This document shows, piece after piece, positions 53,938 to 63,431 of a DNA stretch of 64,000 nt. How positions within the stretch are numbered: position 1 is the first letter of the stretch; each line of letters starts with the position of its first letter. Source of the DNA: Microbacterium sp. TPD7012 (GTDB lineage: Bacteria; Actinomycetota; Actinomycetes; Actinomycetales; Microbacteriaceae); the NCBI RefSeq assembly GCF_003075395.1, contig NZ_QDFV01000004.1, positions 248,399 to 312,398 of the forward strand, written 5' to 3'. Under the pieces are notes generated by a model, which was not told where the DNA came from, searched no databases, and saw only the letters and a list, made by a program, of their open reading frames with translations. Position numbers and translations under genes: made by a program.

Positions 53938-54957
53938 ATGAAGCACACACGTCTGGTGGCGGCCACAGCCGCCTTCGCGGCCGCCGCATTGGCATTGACG
54001 GCATGCGCCGGGGGAAGCACGGGGTCGGGCAGCGGAGGCGGGGGAGGCGACGACGCCGCGGCCATCGAGGATGTCAAGATCATCGTCCCGGCCGACCCCG
54101 GTGGCGGCTGGGATCAGACCGGCCGCGCGATGTCGCAGGTTCTGGCCGCCGACGAGATCGTCGGATCCGCCCCCGTCTCGAATGTCGGAGGGGCGGGCGG
54201 TACGGTCGGGCTCGCCCAGCTCGCGAACGAGAAGGACCCGGCGACCCTCATGGTCATGGGCCTCGTGATGGTCGGTGCGATCGAGACGAACGCGTCGACG
54301 GTGCGACTCGAGGACACCACCCCGATCGCCCGGCTCACCGATGAGTCGCTCGTCATCGTGGTGCCGGAGAGCTCGAAGTACGACACCCTCGAGGATCTCG
54401 TCGACGACATCGTCGAGAAGGGCCAGGAGGTGACGGTGACCGGCGGTTCAGCGGGTGGTGCCGATCACATCCTCGCCGGCCTCCTCCTCGAAGCCGCCGG
54501 ACTCGACGCGGACGAGATCCCCGAGAAGCTCAACTACACACCGAACTCCGGGGGTGGCGAGGCCGTCTCGCTCCTCGTGGGCGACAAGGTCGCCGCAGGC
54601 ATCTCCGGTGTCGGTGAGTTCCTCCAGTACATCGAGGACGGCTCGATGCGGGCGCTGGCGGTCTCGGGTGCCGAGCCGGTCGCGTCTCTTCCGGACGTGC
54701 CGACCATCACCGACGAGGGGTTCGACGTCGAGCTCACCAACTGGCGCGGTGTGATCGCTCCCGGAGGCATCTCCGACGCGGAGCGCGCCGAGCTGGAGCG
54801 GATCGTCACCGAGATGCACGACTCCGGCGCCTGGAAGGACGAGCTCGAGACCAAGGGCTGGGCGGATGCCTTCCTGACCGGCGACGAGTTCGACAGCTTC
54901 CTCAAGAAGAACATCACCGATGTGACCGGCACGCTCGAGAACATCGGATTGATCTGA
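53938..54957 (+). CDS. tctC: Tripartite tricarboxylate transporter substrate-binding lipoprotein TctC
   Basis: This is a 339-residue Bug-family binding protein. The lipobox LTAC gives lipidated Cys23, then a Gly/Ser linker. The mature region has VPADPGGGWDQTGRAM and NVGGAGGTVGLAQLAN, typical ligand-binding loops of TctC proteins that hold carboxylates. With tctB and tctA it forms a tripartite secondary transporter, probably for citrate or another tricarboxylate. It is the first gene of the operon. Confidence 0.94.
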   Translation: MKHTRLVAATAAFAAAALALTACAGGSTGSGSGGGGGDDAAAIEDVKIIVPADPGGGWDQTGRAMSQVLAADEIVGSAPVSNVGGAGGTVGLAQLANEKDPATLMVMGLVMVGAIETNASTVRLEDTTPIARLTDESLVIVVPESSKYDTLEDLVDDIVEKGQEVTVTGGSAGGADHILAGLLLEAAGLDADEIPEKLNYTPNSGGGEAVSLLVGDKVAAGISGVGEFLQYIEDGSMRALAVSGAEPVASLPDVPTITDEGFDVELTNWRGVIAPGGISDAERAELERIVTEMHDSGAWKDELETKGWADAFLTGDEFDSFLKKNITDVTGTLENIGLI

Positions 54958-54958
54958 C

Positions 54959-55504
54959 ATGGAGACCCCGATCCTCGGGGTGAGCGGGCGGGCCGAGGCG
55001 ACTCGGCCCGCCCCGCGGGTTCCCCTCGGAGAACTCGTCTTCGCTCTCCTCATGCTGGCCCTCGGCGTCTTCGCGCTGGTGGGTGTCGTCACGATCCACG
55101 TCCCGGTCGGGGTGGAAGCCGGGCCGACGATCTTCCCGATCTTCGTCTCGATCATCCTGCTGGGCTCGGCCGTGGCCGTTCTCGTCAGCGTGCTGCGCGG
55201 AGAGCGCGCGGAGGTCGAGGAGGGCGAGGACATCGACCCCGACGCCAAGACCGATTGGCTCACGATCGCGAAGATCGTCGGAGCCGTGGTCGCCCATCTG
55301 CTGCTGATCGACGTCATCGGCTGGGCGCCGGCGGCCACCGTGCTCTTCGGCGTGGTCGCGTGGTCGCTCGGTGCCAGGCGCTGGTGGCTGGCCTTCGTCA
55401 TCGGGCTCGGCGTCAGTCTGGTGATCCAGGTGGTCTTCGGGGGCCTGATGGGGCTGTCGCTGCCCTGGGGACCGGCTCTCGGATGGCTCGGGGAGGTGTT
55501 CTGA
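54959..55504 (+). CDS. tctB: Tripartite tricarboxylate transporter small membrane subunit TctB
   Basis: This is a 181-residue protein with about four membrane helices and a charged central loop ([18 protein letters not shown]). TctB is the small integral subunit that pairs with TctA. It follows tctC by 1 bp and overlaps tctA by 1 bp. Confidence 0.9.
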   Translation: METPILGVSGRAEATRPAPRVPLGELVFALLMLALGVFALVGVVTIHVPVGVEAGPTIFPIFVSIILLGSAVAVLVSVLRGERAEVEEGEDIDPDAKTDWLTIAKIVGAVVAHLLLIDVIGWAPAATVLFGVVAWSLGARRWWLAFVIGLGVSLVIQVVFGGLMGLSLPWGPALGWLGEVF

Positions 55505-57051
55505 TGGACAGCTGGGCCCTGCTTCTCGACGGCTTCGCGACGGCGCTGCAGCCGCAGTACCTCGTGTTCGCCTTCTTCGGAGTGCTGGTGGGAACGGCGG
55601 TCGGCGTGCTCCCCGGCATCGGGCCGGCGATGACCGTCGCGCTCCTGCTGCCGCTCACCTACACGCTCGACCCCACCGCGGCACTGATCACCTTCGCGGG
55701 CATCTACTACGGCGGCATGTACGGCGGCTCCACCACCAGCATCCTGCTGAACACGCCGGGTGAATCGGCATCGATAGTCACGGCCATCGAAGGCAACAGG
55801 ATGGCGAAGCTGGGGCGCGGGGCCGCCGCCCTCGCCACCGCCGCGATCGGCTCGTTCGTCGCCGGCACCATCGCCACCGTCGGTCTCACTCTGCTCGCAC
55901 CCGTGCTGGCGCAGTTCGCCGTCAACCTCGGCCCGGCCGACTACGTCGCGCTCATCGTGATCGCGTTCATCACGGTCGGGGCCCTGATCGGCAGCTCCGT
56001 CCCGCGCGGGATGATGTCGCTCGGGGTGGGCCTGTTCCTCGGCCTGGTCGGCACCGACACCCTCACGGCCCAGCAGCGCTACACGCTGGGACTGCTGCCG
56101 CTGTCGGACGGGATCGACATCGTGCTCGTCGCGGTCGGGCTCTTCGCCGTGGGCGAGACGCTGTACATCGCGGCTCGCCTGCGCCACGGCGGCATCGATG
56201 TGATCCCGGTCACCCGCGGGTGGCGCAACTGGATGACCAAGAGCGACTGGAAGCGTTCGTGGAAGCCCTGGCTGCGCGGCACGGCGATCGGCTTCCCGAT
56301 CGGCACGATCCCCGCGGGCGGGGCGGACGTCGCGACGTTCCTGTCGTACGCCACCGAGCGCAATCTCTCGCGGCACAAGAGCGAGTTCGGCCGCGGAGCC
56401 ATCGAGGGGGTCGCCGGCCCCGAGTCCGCGAACAACGCGGCGGCGGCCGGGGTGCTCGTCCCTCTGCTCACGCTGGGGCTGCCCACGACCGCGACCGCGG
56501 CGATCATCCTCGTCGCCTTCCAGGCGTACGGCCTGCAGCCGGGACCGCAGCTGTTCCAGAACCAGCCGGCACTCGTCTGGGCGCTGGTGGCGAGCCTGTA
56601 CGTCGGCAACGTCATCCTCATCGTCCTCAACCTGCCGCTCGTCGGCATGTGGGTGAAGCTGCTGCAGATCCCCAGGCCGTATCTGTATGCGGGCATCCTG
56701 CTGTTCGCCGCCTTCGGCGCGTACGCGCTGAACTTCGCGGTCGTCGACATCCTGATCCTGGCTATCATCGGAGTGCTCGGCTACTTCATGCGACGGTACG
56801 GCTATCCGGTGGCTCCGCTCGTGGTCGGCATGATCCTGGGGCCGATGGGGGAGGAGTATCTCCGCAAGGCGCTGCAGTTGAGCCAGGGCGACCTGTCGAC
56901 GCTGTTCGTCCAGCCGTTCGCCGCGACGGCCTACATCGTGCTGGCGCTCCTCGTCGCCGGCGGGCTGTGGCTGCGGCGGCGCCAGCGTCGGTACGAGCAG
57001 GCGCTGACCGAGTCGATCTCGGTGCCGATCAAGGCCGATGCGGAGGTGTGA
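55504..57051 (+). CDS. tctA: Tripartite tricarboxylate transporter large membrane subunit TctA
   Basis: This is a 515-residue protein with about 12 membrane helices. Family signatures are visible: [38 protein letters not shown], and [26 protein letters not shown]. It is the ion-coupled permease of the tricarboxylate system. The ATG at 55504 overlaps the tctB stop. Confidence 0.95.
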   Translation: MDSWALLLDGFATALQPQYLVFAFFGVLVGTAVGVLPGIGPAMTVALLLPLTYTLDPTAALITFAGIYYGGMYGGSTTSILLNTPGESASIVTAIEGNRMAKLGRGAAALATAAIGSFVAGTIATVGLTLLAPVLAQFAVNLGPADYVALIVIAFITVGALIGSSVPRGMMSLGVGLFLGLVGTDTLTAQQRYTLGLLPLSDGIDIVLVAVGLFAVGETLYIAARLRHGGIDVIPVTRGWRNWMTKSDWKRSWKPWLRGTAIGFPIGTIPAGGADVATFLSYATERNLSRHKSEFGRGAIEGVAGPESANNAAAAGVLVPLLTLGLPTTATAAIILVAFQAYGLQPGPQLFQNQPALVWALVASLYVGNVILIVLNLPLVGMWVKLLQIPRPYLYAGILLFAAFGAYALNFAVVDILILAIIGVLGYFMRRYGYPVAPLVVGMILGPMGEEYLRKALQLSQGDLSTLFVQPFAATAYIVLALLVAGGLWLRRRQRRYEQALTESISVPIKADAEV

Positions 57052-57077
57052 CGGCAGGAGCAGGGCGACGGCGCGAG

Positions 57078-57083
57078 TAGGCT
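57078..57083 (+). promoter_or_regulatory. -10 box TAGGCT (leaderless) of TauE-like gene
   Basis: TAGGCT is followed by 6 nt and the GTG at 57090, so this gene can be expressed apart from tctCBA. Confidence 0.62.
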
Positions 57084-57089
57084 GATCCG

Positions 57090-57887
57090 GTGAGCGATGC
57101 AGAGACCCGGAACCGAGGGCCTCGCGCCTACGCCGCGTTCATCGGCATCGGCCTGCTCGCCGGGCTCCTCTCCGGACTCTTCGGCGTCGGCGGCGGCACC
57201 GTCATCGTCCCGCTGCTCGTCCTGTTCCTGCACTTCAACCAGCGGCTCGGGGCCGGCACATCGCTCGCGGCGATCGTGCCGACCGCCGCCGTCGGAGTGG
57301 TGTCGTACGCGATCCACGGCTCGGTCGCCTGGATACCGGCCCTCATCCTCGCGGCAGGCTCGGTCGTGGGTGCACAGATCGGCACCCGCCTGCTGCCCAA
57401 GATCTCGCAGACGACGCTGCGATGGTTCTTCGTCGGCTTCCTCGTGGTCGTGATCGTGAGCCTGTTCCTGGTGATCCCGTCCCGCGAGGCCACGTTCGAT
57501 CTGCAACTGCTCAACGGTCTCGCACTCGTCGCCGTCGGAGTCGTCACCGGCATCCTGGCGGGTCTGATCGGCGTCGGGGGCGGCGTGATCGTCGTTCCGG
57601 TCCTGATGCTCGCCTTCGGCACGAGCGATCTCGTGGCCAAGGGCACCTCGCTGCTCATGATGATCCCGACCGCCATCTCCGGCACGATCGGCAACATCCG
57701 CAATCGCAACGTCGATCTCGTGGCGGCTGCCGTCGTCGGATTCTCGGCCTGCACGACGACGGCGCTGGGCGCCTGGCTCGCGACGCTGATCGATCCGTTC
57801 ACCGGCAACATCCTGTTCGCGGCATACCTCGTCGTGATCGCGGTGCAGATGGCGATGAAGGCGATCCGCGGGCGCAAGAAGGACTGA
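57090..57887 (+). CDS. TauE/SafE family permease
   Basis: This is a 265-residue membrane protein with about eight helices and internal duplication: each half starts with a glycine-rich motif (SGLFGVGGGTVIVPLLVLF; AGLIGVGGGVIVVPVLMLAF). TauE/SafE proteins export sulfite, sulfoacetate or other small organic anions. The link to the neighbouring tricarboxylate importer is only positional. A leaderless -10 box sets the GTG start. Confidence 0.9.
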   Translation: MSDAETRNRGPRAYAAFIGIGLLAGLLSGLFGVGGGTVIVPLLVLFLHFNQRLGAGTSLAAIVPTAAVGVVSYAIHGSVAWIPALILAAGSVVGAQIGTRLLPKISQTTLRWFFVGFLVVVIVSLFLVIPSREATFDLQLLNGLALVAVGVVTGILAGLIGVGGGVIVVPVLMLAFGTSDLVAKGTSLLMMIPTAISGTIGNIRNRNVDLVAAAVVGFSACTTTALGAWLATLIDPFTGNILFAAYLVVIAVQMAMKAIRGRKKD

Positions 57888-57901
57888 CTGCCGCGGCTCG
57901 G

Positions 57902-57907
57902 TAGGAT
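57902..57907 (+). promoter_or_regulatory. -10 box TAGGAT (leaderless) of the dehydratase pair
   Basis: TAGGAT is followed by 6 nt and the GTG at 57914. Confidence 0.6.
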
Positions 57908-57913
57908 CGAGGG

Positions 57914-58387
57914 GTGGCAGTGAACCAAGATCTTGTCGGCCGGGAGTTCCCGCCGACCGCCCCGTACCTCGTCGGACGCGAGAAGGTGCGCGAGTTCGCC
58001 CGCGCGGTCTTCGCCGACGCCCCGCAGCACACCGACGTCGAGGCCGCTCGTGCGCTGGGCTTCGCCGACGTCGTGGCACCGCCCACTTTCGCGATGGTGA
58101 TCCAGGACCACACACTCCAGCAGCTCCTCGCCCTGGAGGACTCCGGGATCGTCCTCGCCCGCACGATCCATGCGGAGCAGCGGTTCGGCTACACCCGTCC
58201 GATCGTGGCGGGCGACGAGCTCACCGGACAGCTCCGTGTCACGGGCATCCGCATGATGGGCGGCAACGCGATGATCACCAGCGAGGCGGAGATCACGGAT
58301 GCGACGGGCGCTCATGTCGTGACCGCCACCAGCGTGCTGCTGGTCGGCGCGGATGAAGACGGTGCAGACAAGGGAGAGGTCGCCTGA
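57914..58387 (+). CDS. FAS1-like/MaoC N-terminal hot-dog dehydratase subunit
   Basis: This is a 157-residue hot-dog-fold protein of the HadA/HadC type (MaoC N-terminal domain), with REFPPTAPYLVGREKVREFARAV and VVAPPTFAMVI. It lacks the catalytic Asp-His pair, which its partner provides. Heterodimers of this kind dehydrate (3R)-hydroxyacyl thioesters. In mycobacteria they serve mycolic acid synthesis; this organism probably lacks mycolates, so another fatty-acid role is likely. It overlaps the next gene (TGATG). Confidence 0.85.
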   Translation: MAVNQDLVGREFPPTAPYLVGREKVREFARAVFADAPQHTDVEAARALGFADVVAPPTFAMVIQDHTLQQLLALEDSGIVLARTIHAEQRFGYTRPIVAGDELTGQLRVTGIRMMGGNAMITSEAEITDATGAHVVTATSVLLVGADEDGADKGEVA

Positions 58388-58785
58388 TGGGCTACACCGT
58401 CGGAGACGTGATCGCCGAGCGCACCGTGCACCTGACCCGCGAATCGCTCGTGCGCTACGCCGGAGCATCCGGAGACTTCAACCCCATCCACTACCGCGAT
58501 GATGTCGCGGCATCCGTCGGCCTCCCCGGAGTGCTCGCGCACGGCATGCTCACGATGGGCATCGCCTCGTCGGTGGTGGTCGCCGCGCTCGAGCCCGGGG
58601 CGAAGGTCCTCGACTACGGCGTGCGCTTCACCAAGCCCGTCGTGGTCGACCCGCAGACCGGTGCCGACCTGCACGTCGTCGCGACCGTCGGCGCCGTCGA
58701 CGAGACCTCCGCGCGCATCGACCTGAAGGTCACCTTCGACGAGGTCACCGTGCTGGTCAAAGCGCAGCTGCGCGTCGCCGTCTGA
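58387..58785 (+). CDS. MaoC-like (R)-hydratase, catalytic subunit
   Basis: This is a 132-residue hot-dog protein, HadB-like. The hydratase-2 motif is present as ASGDFNPIHYRDDVA, with catalytic Asp and His, followed by GVLAHGMLTMGI. It should pair with the upstream subunit. Its stop overlaps the murB start, and the dehydratase-murB order is familiar in actinobacteria. Confidence 0.88.
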   Translation: MGYTVGDVIAERTVHLTRESLVRYAGASGDFNPIHYRDDVAASVGLPGVLAHGMLTMGIASSVVVAALEPGAKVLDYGVRFTKPVVVDPQTGADLHVVATVGAVDETSARIDLKVTFDEVTVLVKAQLRVAV

Positions 58786-59930
58786 TGGGGGCGTCCGAGG
58801 TGCACGACATCGAGTCGATCCCGCTCGCGCAGCTGACGACGCTGCGCACCGGCGCTGCCCCCGAGCGGATGCGCGAGGCCTCGACGACCGCCGAGCTGGT
58901 CGACGTGCTGCGCGACACCTGGTCAGGCCGCGATCCGTGGTTCGTGCTCGGCGGCGGCTCCAACCTCTTCGTCGGAGACGAGCCCTTCGAGGGCACCGTG
59001 ATCCGGGTGCGCACCGAGGGCATCGAGGAACTGCCCTCCCCGCACGCCGGTCGCATCCGCCTTCGGGCGCAGGCCGGCCACGGGTGGGACGCCTTCGTCG
59101 CCTATGCGGTCGAGCGCGGCTACGCGGGGCTCGAGGCCATGAGCGGCATCCCCGGAACAGTCGGAGCCGCGCCGGTGCAGAACATCGGCGCCTATGGTCA
59201 GGAGATCCAGGAGACGCTCGTCGAGGTCGAACTCATCGACGAGGCCACCGGCGAGATCTCGACCGTACCGGCATCCGAGCTCGGTCTCGGGTTCCGCACC
59301 TCTGTCCTGAAGCACCACTACGGCGGCGAGCCCCTGCGCCGCGCCGTCATCCTCTCGGTGACCGTCGACCTTCTCGTCGCCGGAGAGCGCATCGTGCGCG
59401 GCGAGCAGCTGCGCCGCGCTCTCGCGCTCCAGGACGACGCTCCCGTGCCGCTGGGCTGGGTGCGCGAGCGCATCCTCGCCACGCGCGCGTCCAAGGGGAT
59501 GCTGCTCGACGACGCGGACCCCGACACCCATGGCGTCGGCTCGTTCTTCCAGAACGCCATCGTGCCGGAGTCCGTGGCGCGGGGCCTTCCGCCGGAGTGC
59601 CCGCGCTGGCCCGTGGCCCCCGACCTCGACACGGTGACCGTGATCCCGCTCGCCTCGTACGACGGCCTCGTGCCGCAGGCGAAGACCGAGGCGCCCGACG
59701 TCAAGGTCAGCGCCGCCTGGCTCATCGAGCAGGCCGGCATCCGCAAGGGCTTCAAGCTGCCCCGTTCGCGGGCGTCTGTCTCCACCAAGCACGCGCTGGC
59801 TCTGACGAATCGCGGTGGCGCGACGGCGGGCGAGGTCGCGGAGCTGGCGCGGTTCATCCAGAGCAGGGTGCACGCCGAGTTCGGACTCGTGCTGCAGCCG
59901 GAGCCGGTGCTCGTCGGCGTCGAGCTGTAG
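58785..59930 (+). CDS. murB: UDP-N-acetylenolpyruvoylglucosamine reductase (MurB)
   Basis: This is a 381-residue type I MurB, making UDP-MurNAc for peptidoglycan. FAD-binding segments are VLGGGSNLFVGD and AMSGIPGTVGAAPVQNIGAYG. The catalytic Ser is in GVGSFFQNAIV, and the C-terminal Glu lies in LQPEPVLVG. The protein is cytoplasmic. It is coupled to the dehydratase pair by a one-base overlap. Confidence 0.96.
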   Translation: MGASEVHDIESIPLAQLTTLRTGAAPERMREASTTAELVDVLRDTWSGRDPWFVLGGGSNLFVGDEPFEGTVIRVRTEGIEELPSPHAGRIRLRAQAGHGWDAFVAYAVERGYAGLEAMSGIPGTVGAAPVQNIGAYGQEIQETLVEVELIDEATGEISTVPASELGLGFRTSVLKHHYGGEPLRRAVILSVTVDLLVAGERIVRGEQLRRALALQDDAPVPLGWVRERILATRASKGMLLDDADPDTHGVGSFFQNAIVPESVARGLPPECPRWPVAPDLDTVTVIPLASYDGLVPQAKTEAPDVKVSAAWLIEQAGIRKGFKLPRSRASVSTKHALALTNRGGATAGEVAELARFIQSRVHAEFGLVLQPEPVLVGVEL

Positions 59931-59939
59931 CCCGCGCGC

Positions 59940-59945
59940 TACACT
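59940..59945 (+). promoter_or_regulatory. -10 box TACACT (leaderless) of VOC gene
   Basis: TACACT is followed by 7 nt and the ATG at 59953. Confidence 0.6.
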
Positions 59946-59952
59946 CGGCCGC

Positions 59953-60354
59953 ATGAGCGGACTGACCCCGTACCTGTTGTTCCCCGGCAACGCCGCGGAG
60001 GCGATGCGGTTCTACCAGTCGGTGTTCGGCGGCGAGCTGCGGTTGTTCGACTACGCGCAGTTCGATCGGCACGACGGCCCGTCCGACGCGATCGCGCACG
60101 CGATGCTCGAGGGCGTCGTGGATCTCTCGGGCGCGGATGCCGGCATCGATGCCGACGCCGTGCAGATGGGAGGGATGTTCTTCTCCCTGCTCGGCACCGC
60201 GGACGCATCGACGCTGACCGGGTGGTTCGCCGACCTCTCGGTGGGCGGCAGGGTCATCGACCCGCTCCAGCGTCGCCCGTGGGGCGACTGGAACGGCACG
60301 CTGGTCGACCGCTACGGCATCCGCTGGCTCATCGGGTACCAGCCCGAATCCTGA
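59953..60354 (+). CDS. VOC/glyoxalase-fold protein, PhnB-like
   Basis: This is a 133-residue protein with the start SGLTPYLLFPGNAAEAMRFYQSVFGGEL and the end WGDWNGTLVDRYGIRWLIG, the pattern of PhnB/3-demethylubiquinone-like VOC proteins. Metal-binding ability is doubtful because the usual His/Glu set is incomplete. Its role is unknown. A leaderless -10 box supports the start. Confidence 0.85.
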   Translation: MSGLTPYLLFPGNAAEAMRFYQSVFGGELRLFDYAQFDRHDGPSDAIAHAMLEGVVDLSGADAGIDADAVQMGGMFFSLLGTADASTLTGWFADLSVGGRVIDPLQRRPWGDWNGTLVDRYGIRWLIGYQPES

Positions 60355-60372
60355 CCGGCGGTCGGCAGGCCG

Positions 60373-60429
60373 GGCCGGTCAGGAGAACAGAGGCCGGTCA
60401 GGAGAACAGAGGCCGGTCAGGCGAACAGG
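60373..60429. repeat. Three tandem 19-bp repeats at the 3' end of the aminotransferase
   Basis: The unit GGCCGGTCAGGAGAACAGA occurs at 60373-60391 and 60392-60410, with a third slightly changed copy at 60411-60429 that includes the stop codon and last codons of the aminotransferase. The gene end thus appears triplicated. Confidence 0.75.
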
Positions 60430-61616
60430 CGCTGCAGGCGCTGTACACCCGCGAGCAGCTGGTCGTCGCCGAGGGCGTACGAAAGGCGCAGGTATCCGCT
60501 CGGGCCGAAGGCCTCACCCGGGACCACGGCGACCTCGGCCTGTTCGAGGATCAGGTCGGCCAGCTCCAGCGAGGTGGTCGGCGTGACCCCGCCCCAGGTG
60601 CGGCCGAGCAGGCCCTGCACGTCAGGGTAGACGTAGAACGCGCCGAGCGGGTTCGGCACCACGAGCCCCTCGATCTTCGAGAGCTCGGAGACGATGAGCT
60701 TCCGACGCCGGTCGAACGCCTCGCGCATCTGCTCTGCCTCGGTCTGCGGACCGTTGAGTGCGGCGATCGCGGCCTTCTGGGCCACGTTGTTCACGTTGCT
60801 CGAGAGGTGCGACTGCAGGTTGCCGGCGATCTTGATGGCGTCGGCGGGGCCCACCATCCAGCCGACGCGCCAGCCGGTCATGGCGTACGTCTTCGCGACG
60901 CCGTTCACGAGGATGGTCTGGCCCGCGACCTCGGGCACGGCCGCGACGATCGACGTCGCCGTCACGCCCTCGTAGGTGAGGTTCTGGTAGATCTCGTCGG
61001 TGATGACCCAGATGCCGTGCTCGAGAGCCCACTCGCCGATGGCGCGGGTCTCCTCGGCGGTGTACACCGACCCCGTCGGGTTCGACGGCGAGACGAACAC
61101 GAGCACCGTGGTGCGCTCGGTGCGGGCGGCCTCGAGCTGCTCGACGGTGACCTTGTAGTCCTGGTCGGCTCCGGCGAAGACCTCGACGGGGGTGCCGTCG
61201 GCGAGACGGATCGCCTCGGGGTACGTGGTCCAGTACGGCGCGGGGAGCAGCACCTCGTCGCCGGGGTTCACGACGGTCTGGAACGCCTGGTAGACCGACT
61301 GCTTGCCGCCGTTGGTCACGATGACCTGGCTGGGGGAGACCTCGAGACCGGAGTCGCGGAGGGTCTTCGCGGCGATCGCCTCACGCAGCGCGGGGAGTCC
61401 GGCCGCCGGGGTGTACCGGTAGTTCGCCGGGTCGGCCAGGGCTTCGGCGGCGGCATCCACGATGAACTGCGGCGTCGCGAAATCGGGCTCGCCGGCGGCG
61501 TAGGAGATGACGTCCTTGCCTTCGGCCTTGAGGGCCTTCGCCTTCGCGTCGACCTTCAGGGTCGCCGACTCGGCGATGGCGGACAGCTTGCGGGAGAGAG
61601 GAGCGCGTTCGGTCAC
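60417..61616 (-). CDS. aspC: Aspartate/aromatic aminotransferase, class I (PLP)
   Basis: This is a 399-residue fold-type I aminotransferase. The PLP Lys is Lys242 in [23 protein letters not shown] (176-182) and [11 protein letters not shown] (207-217) are conserved. It is related to the thermophilic-type AspC rather than the E. coli type. It probably makes aspartate from oxaloacetate, with other substrates possible. The GTG start lies 6 nt after a TACGCT box. Its 3' end carries tandem repeats. Confidence 0.93.
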   Translation of the reverse strand: MTERAPLSRKLSAIAESATLKVDAKAKALKAEGKDVISYAAGEPDFATPQFIVDAAAEALADPANYRYTPAAGLPALREAIAAKTLRDSGLEVSPSQVIVTNGGKQSVYQAFQTVVNPGDEVLLPAPYWTTYPEAIRLADGTPVEVFAGADQDYKVTVEQLEAARTERTTVLVFVSPSNPTGSVYTAEETRAIGEWALEHGIWVITDEIYQNLTYEGVTATSIVAAVPEVAGQTILVNGVAKTYAMTGWRVGWMVGPADAIKIAGNLQSHLSSNVNNVAQKAAIAALNGPQTEAEQMREAFDRRRKLIVSELSKIEGLVVPNPLGAFYVYPDVQGLLGRTWGGVTPTTSLELADLILEQAEVAVVPGEAFGPSGYLRLSYALGDDQLLAGVQRLQRLFA

Positions 61617-61622
61617 GTTAAG

Positions 61623-61628
61623 AGCGTA
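61623..61628 (-). promoter_or_regulatory. -10 box TACGCT (leaderless) of the aminotransferase
   Basis: On the minus strand TACGCT is followed by 6 nt and the GTG at 61616. Confidence 0.62.
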
Positions 61629-61688
61629 CTCGGGTGGGCACGCCGGATGCCGGGCGCGTCGTCATCAAGAACCGGGGTTCTTTCCGCG

Positions 61689-62783
61689 TCAGGCGGTCGC
61701 GAAGCCGTGCGCCCGGGCGACGGCGTCGAGGGTGATGCGCCCGCCCTGGACGTTCAAGCCCTTGGCGAGGGAGGGATCGTCGGATGCCGCGCGCTCCCAG
61801 CCCTTGCCGGCGATCGCCGAGACGTAGGGGAGCGTCGCGTTGGTCAGGGCACGCGTGGCCGTCTCGGGGACGGCGCCCGGCATGTTCGCGACGCAGTAGT
61901 AGATGGCGTCGTGGACCGCGAACGTCGGGTCGTCGTGCGTGGTCGGGCGTGAACCCTCGAAGCATCCGCCCTGGTCGATGGCGATGTCGACGAGCACGGC
62001 GCCCGGCTTCATGCCCGCGACCATGTCGTCGGTGACGAGCTTCGGGGCCGCCGCGCCGGGGATCAGCACCGAGCCGATCACGAGATCGGCGGTGGCCAGC
62101 TCCTCGGCGATGTCGTAGCGGCTCGAGGCGCGGGTCTGGAGGGCGCCGCCGTAGCGGTGCTCGAGGTCGCGGAGGCGGGGCAGGGAGATGTCGATCACGG
62201 TCACCTGGGAGCCGAGGCCGAGCGCGTTCGCCGCCGCGTGCTCGCCCGCGACACCACCGCCGATGACGACGGTCTTCGCGCGCGGGGTGCCGGCGATGCC
62301 CCCGAGCAGCATGCCGCGGCCGCCGTTCGAGCGCAGCAGCGAGTAGGAGCCCATCGTGACCGAGAGCCGTCCGGCGATCTCGCTCATCGGTACGAGCAGA
62401 GGAAGGCTGCGGTCGGGCAGCTGCACCGTCTCGTAGGCGACGGCGGTGGTGCCCGCGTCGACGAGCGCGGTCGTGAGCGCGCGGTCCGCGGCCAGGTGCA
62501 GGTAGGTGAAGAGCGTGAGGTCGGGACGGAGGAATCCGTACTCCTGCGCGATCGGCTCCTTGACCTTGATCAGCAGGTCGGCGTCGCCCCACACGTCGGC
62601 CGCGGTCGCGACGATCTCGGCGCCGACGGCCCGGTAGGCGTCGTCGTCGATGCGCGAGCCCACGCCCGCCCCGGACTGCACCAGCACGCGGTGGCCCTCG
62701 TGGACGAGGCGGTCGGCACCCGCGGGGGTGAGCGCGACACGGTTCTCATTGTTCTTGACCTCGGTGGGCACGCCGATCTTCAT
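61689..62783 (-). CDS. ald: Alanine dehydrogenase
   Basis: This is a 364-residue NAD-dependent enzyme that interconverts alanine with pyruvate and ammonia. Catalytic Lys75, His96 and Asp270 align with the well-studied mycobacterial enzyme. The NAD loop is VIGGGVAGEHAA (173-184). The ATG at 62783 has a GGAGGATC site. It is divergent from an Lrp/AsnC regulator, the usual arrangement for alanine-induced ald. Confidence 0.96.
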   Translation of the reverse strand: MKIGVPTEVKNNENRVALTPAGADRLVHEGHRVLVQSGAGVGSRIDDDAYRAVGAEIVATAADVWGDADLLIKVKEPIAQEYGFLRPDLTLFTYLHLAADRALTTALVDAGTTAVAYETVQLPDRSLPLLVPMSEIAGRLSVTMGSYSLLRSNGGRGMLLGGIAGTPRAKTVVIGGGVAGEHAAANALGLGSQVTVIDISLPRLRDLEHRYGGALQTRASSRYDIAEELATADLVIGSVLIPGAAAPKLVTDDMVAGMKPGAVLVDIAIDQGGCFEGSRPTTHDDPTFAVHDAIYYCVANMPGAVPETATRALTNATLPYVSAIAGKGWERAASDDPSLAKGLNVQGGRITLDAVARAHGFATA

Positions 62784-62839
62784 CGATCCTCCAGGGCTCG
62801 GTTTCGTGGATACAGATTCGCAGAAACTTCGGTCCAGCA

Positions 62840-62850
62840 ACAGATTCTGT
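62840..62850. promoter_or_regulatory. Lrp-type operator candidate between ald and its regulator
   Basis: ACAGATTCTGT is a palindrome (ACAGA-T-TCTGT). The left half ACAGATTC recurs at 62812-62819, 28 bp away. Both lie in the 101-bp divergent region, fitting control of ald by the adjacent Lrp/AsnC protein. Confidence 0.55.
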
Positions 62851-62884
62851 GAAGATCATTCGCCAGAGCGGACGATCCTGAATA

Positions 62885-63403
62885 ATGGTTCGCATGGAGA
62901 CGACATCGAAGGGCCCCCAGCCGAATACTCTTCGGGCGCCCGCGCTGGATGCCACCGACGCGCGCATCGTCCAGCTGCTCGCGGCCGACGGGCGGATGAC
63001 GAACGCCGAGCTCGCAGGGCAACTCGGGGTCGCCCCCTCGACGGCCCACGCGCGGCTGCGCGCCCTCGTCGAGCGCGGGGTCATCACGGGGTTCCACGCG
63101 AGTGTGGACGAGCGGATGCTGGGCGCCGGACTCCAGGCGATCATCGGGGTGACGCTGCGTCCGAGCGGACGTCGCGAGAGCATCGTCGAGTTCGCCGAAC
63201 GCGTGCGCGTGCTGCCCCAGGTGATCCAGGTGTTCTTCCTCGGTGGCGACGACGACTTCCTGCTGCACATCGCGGTCGCCGATTCGTCGGAGATGCGCGA
63301 GTTCGTGCTGGAGCACCTCTCCGCGCAGAGCAGCGTCGCGTCGACGCGGACGAGCATCGTGTTCGACTATCACCGCAACTCGGTGGCCGCGTCGTTCGCG
63401 TGA
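62885..63403 (+). CDS. Lrp/AsnC family regulator, probable activator of ald
   Basis: This is a 172-residue protein with an N-terminal HTH (ALDATDARIVQLLAADGRMTNAELAGQLGVAPSTAHARLRAL, about 20-61) and a RAM amino-acid-binding domain. Divergent placement next to ald matches AldR-type regulators that sense alanine. Start choice is open between the ATG codons at 62885 and 62894. Confidence 0.9.
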   Translation: MVRMETTSKGPQPNTLRAPALDATDARIVQLLAADGRMTNAELAGQLGVAPSTAHARLRALVERGVITGFHASVDERMLGAGLQAIIGVTLRPSGRRESIVEFAERVRVLPQVIQVFFLGGDDDFLLHIAVADSSEMREFVLEHLSAQSSVASTRTSIVFDYHRNSVAASFA

Positions 63404-63431
63404 GGGGATCAGCGCGGGTCGGGCGTCCCGC

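Noticed and set aside
60373..60429. CRISPR-like repeats
   Set aside because: The copies are directly adjacent with no spacers and one lies in a coding end; it is a small tandem duplication.
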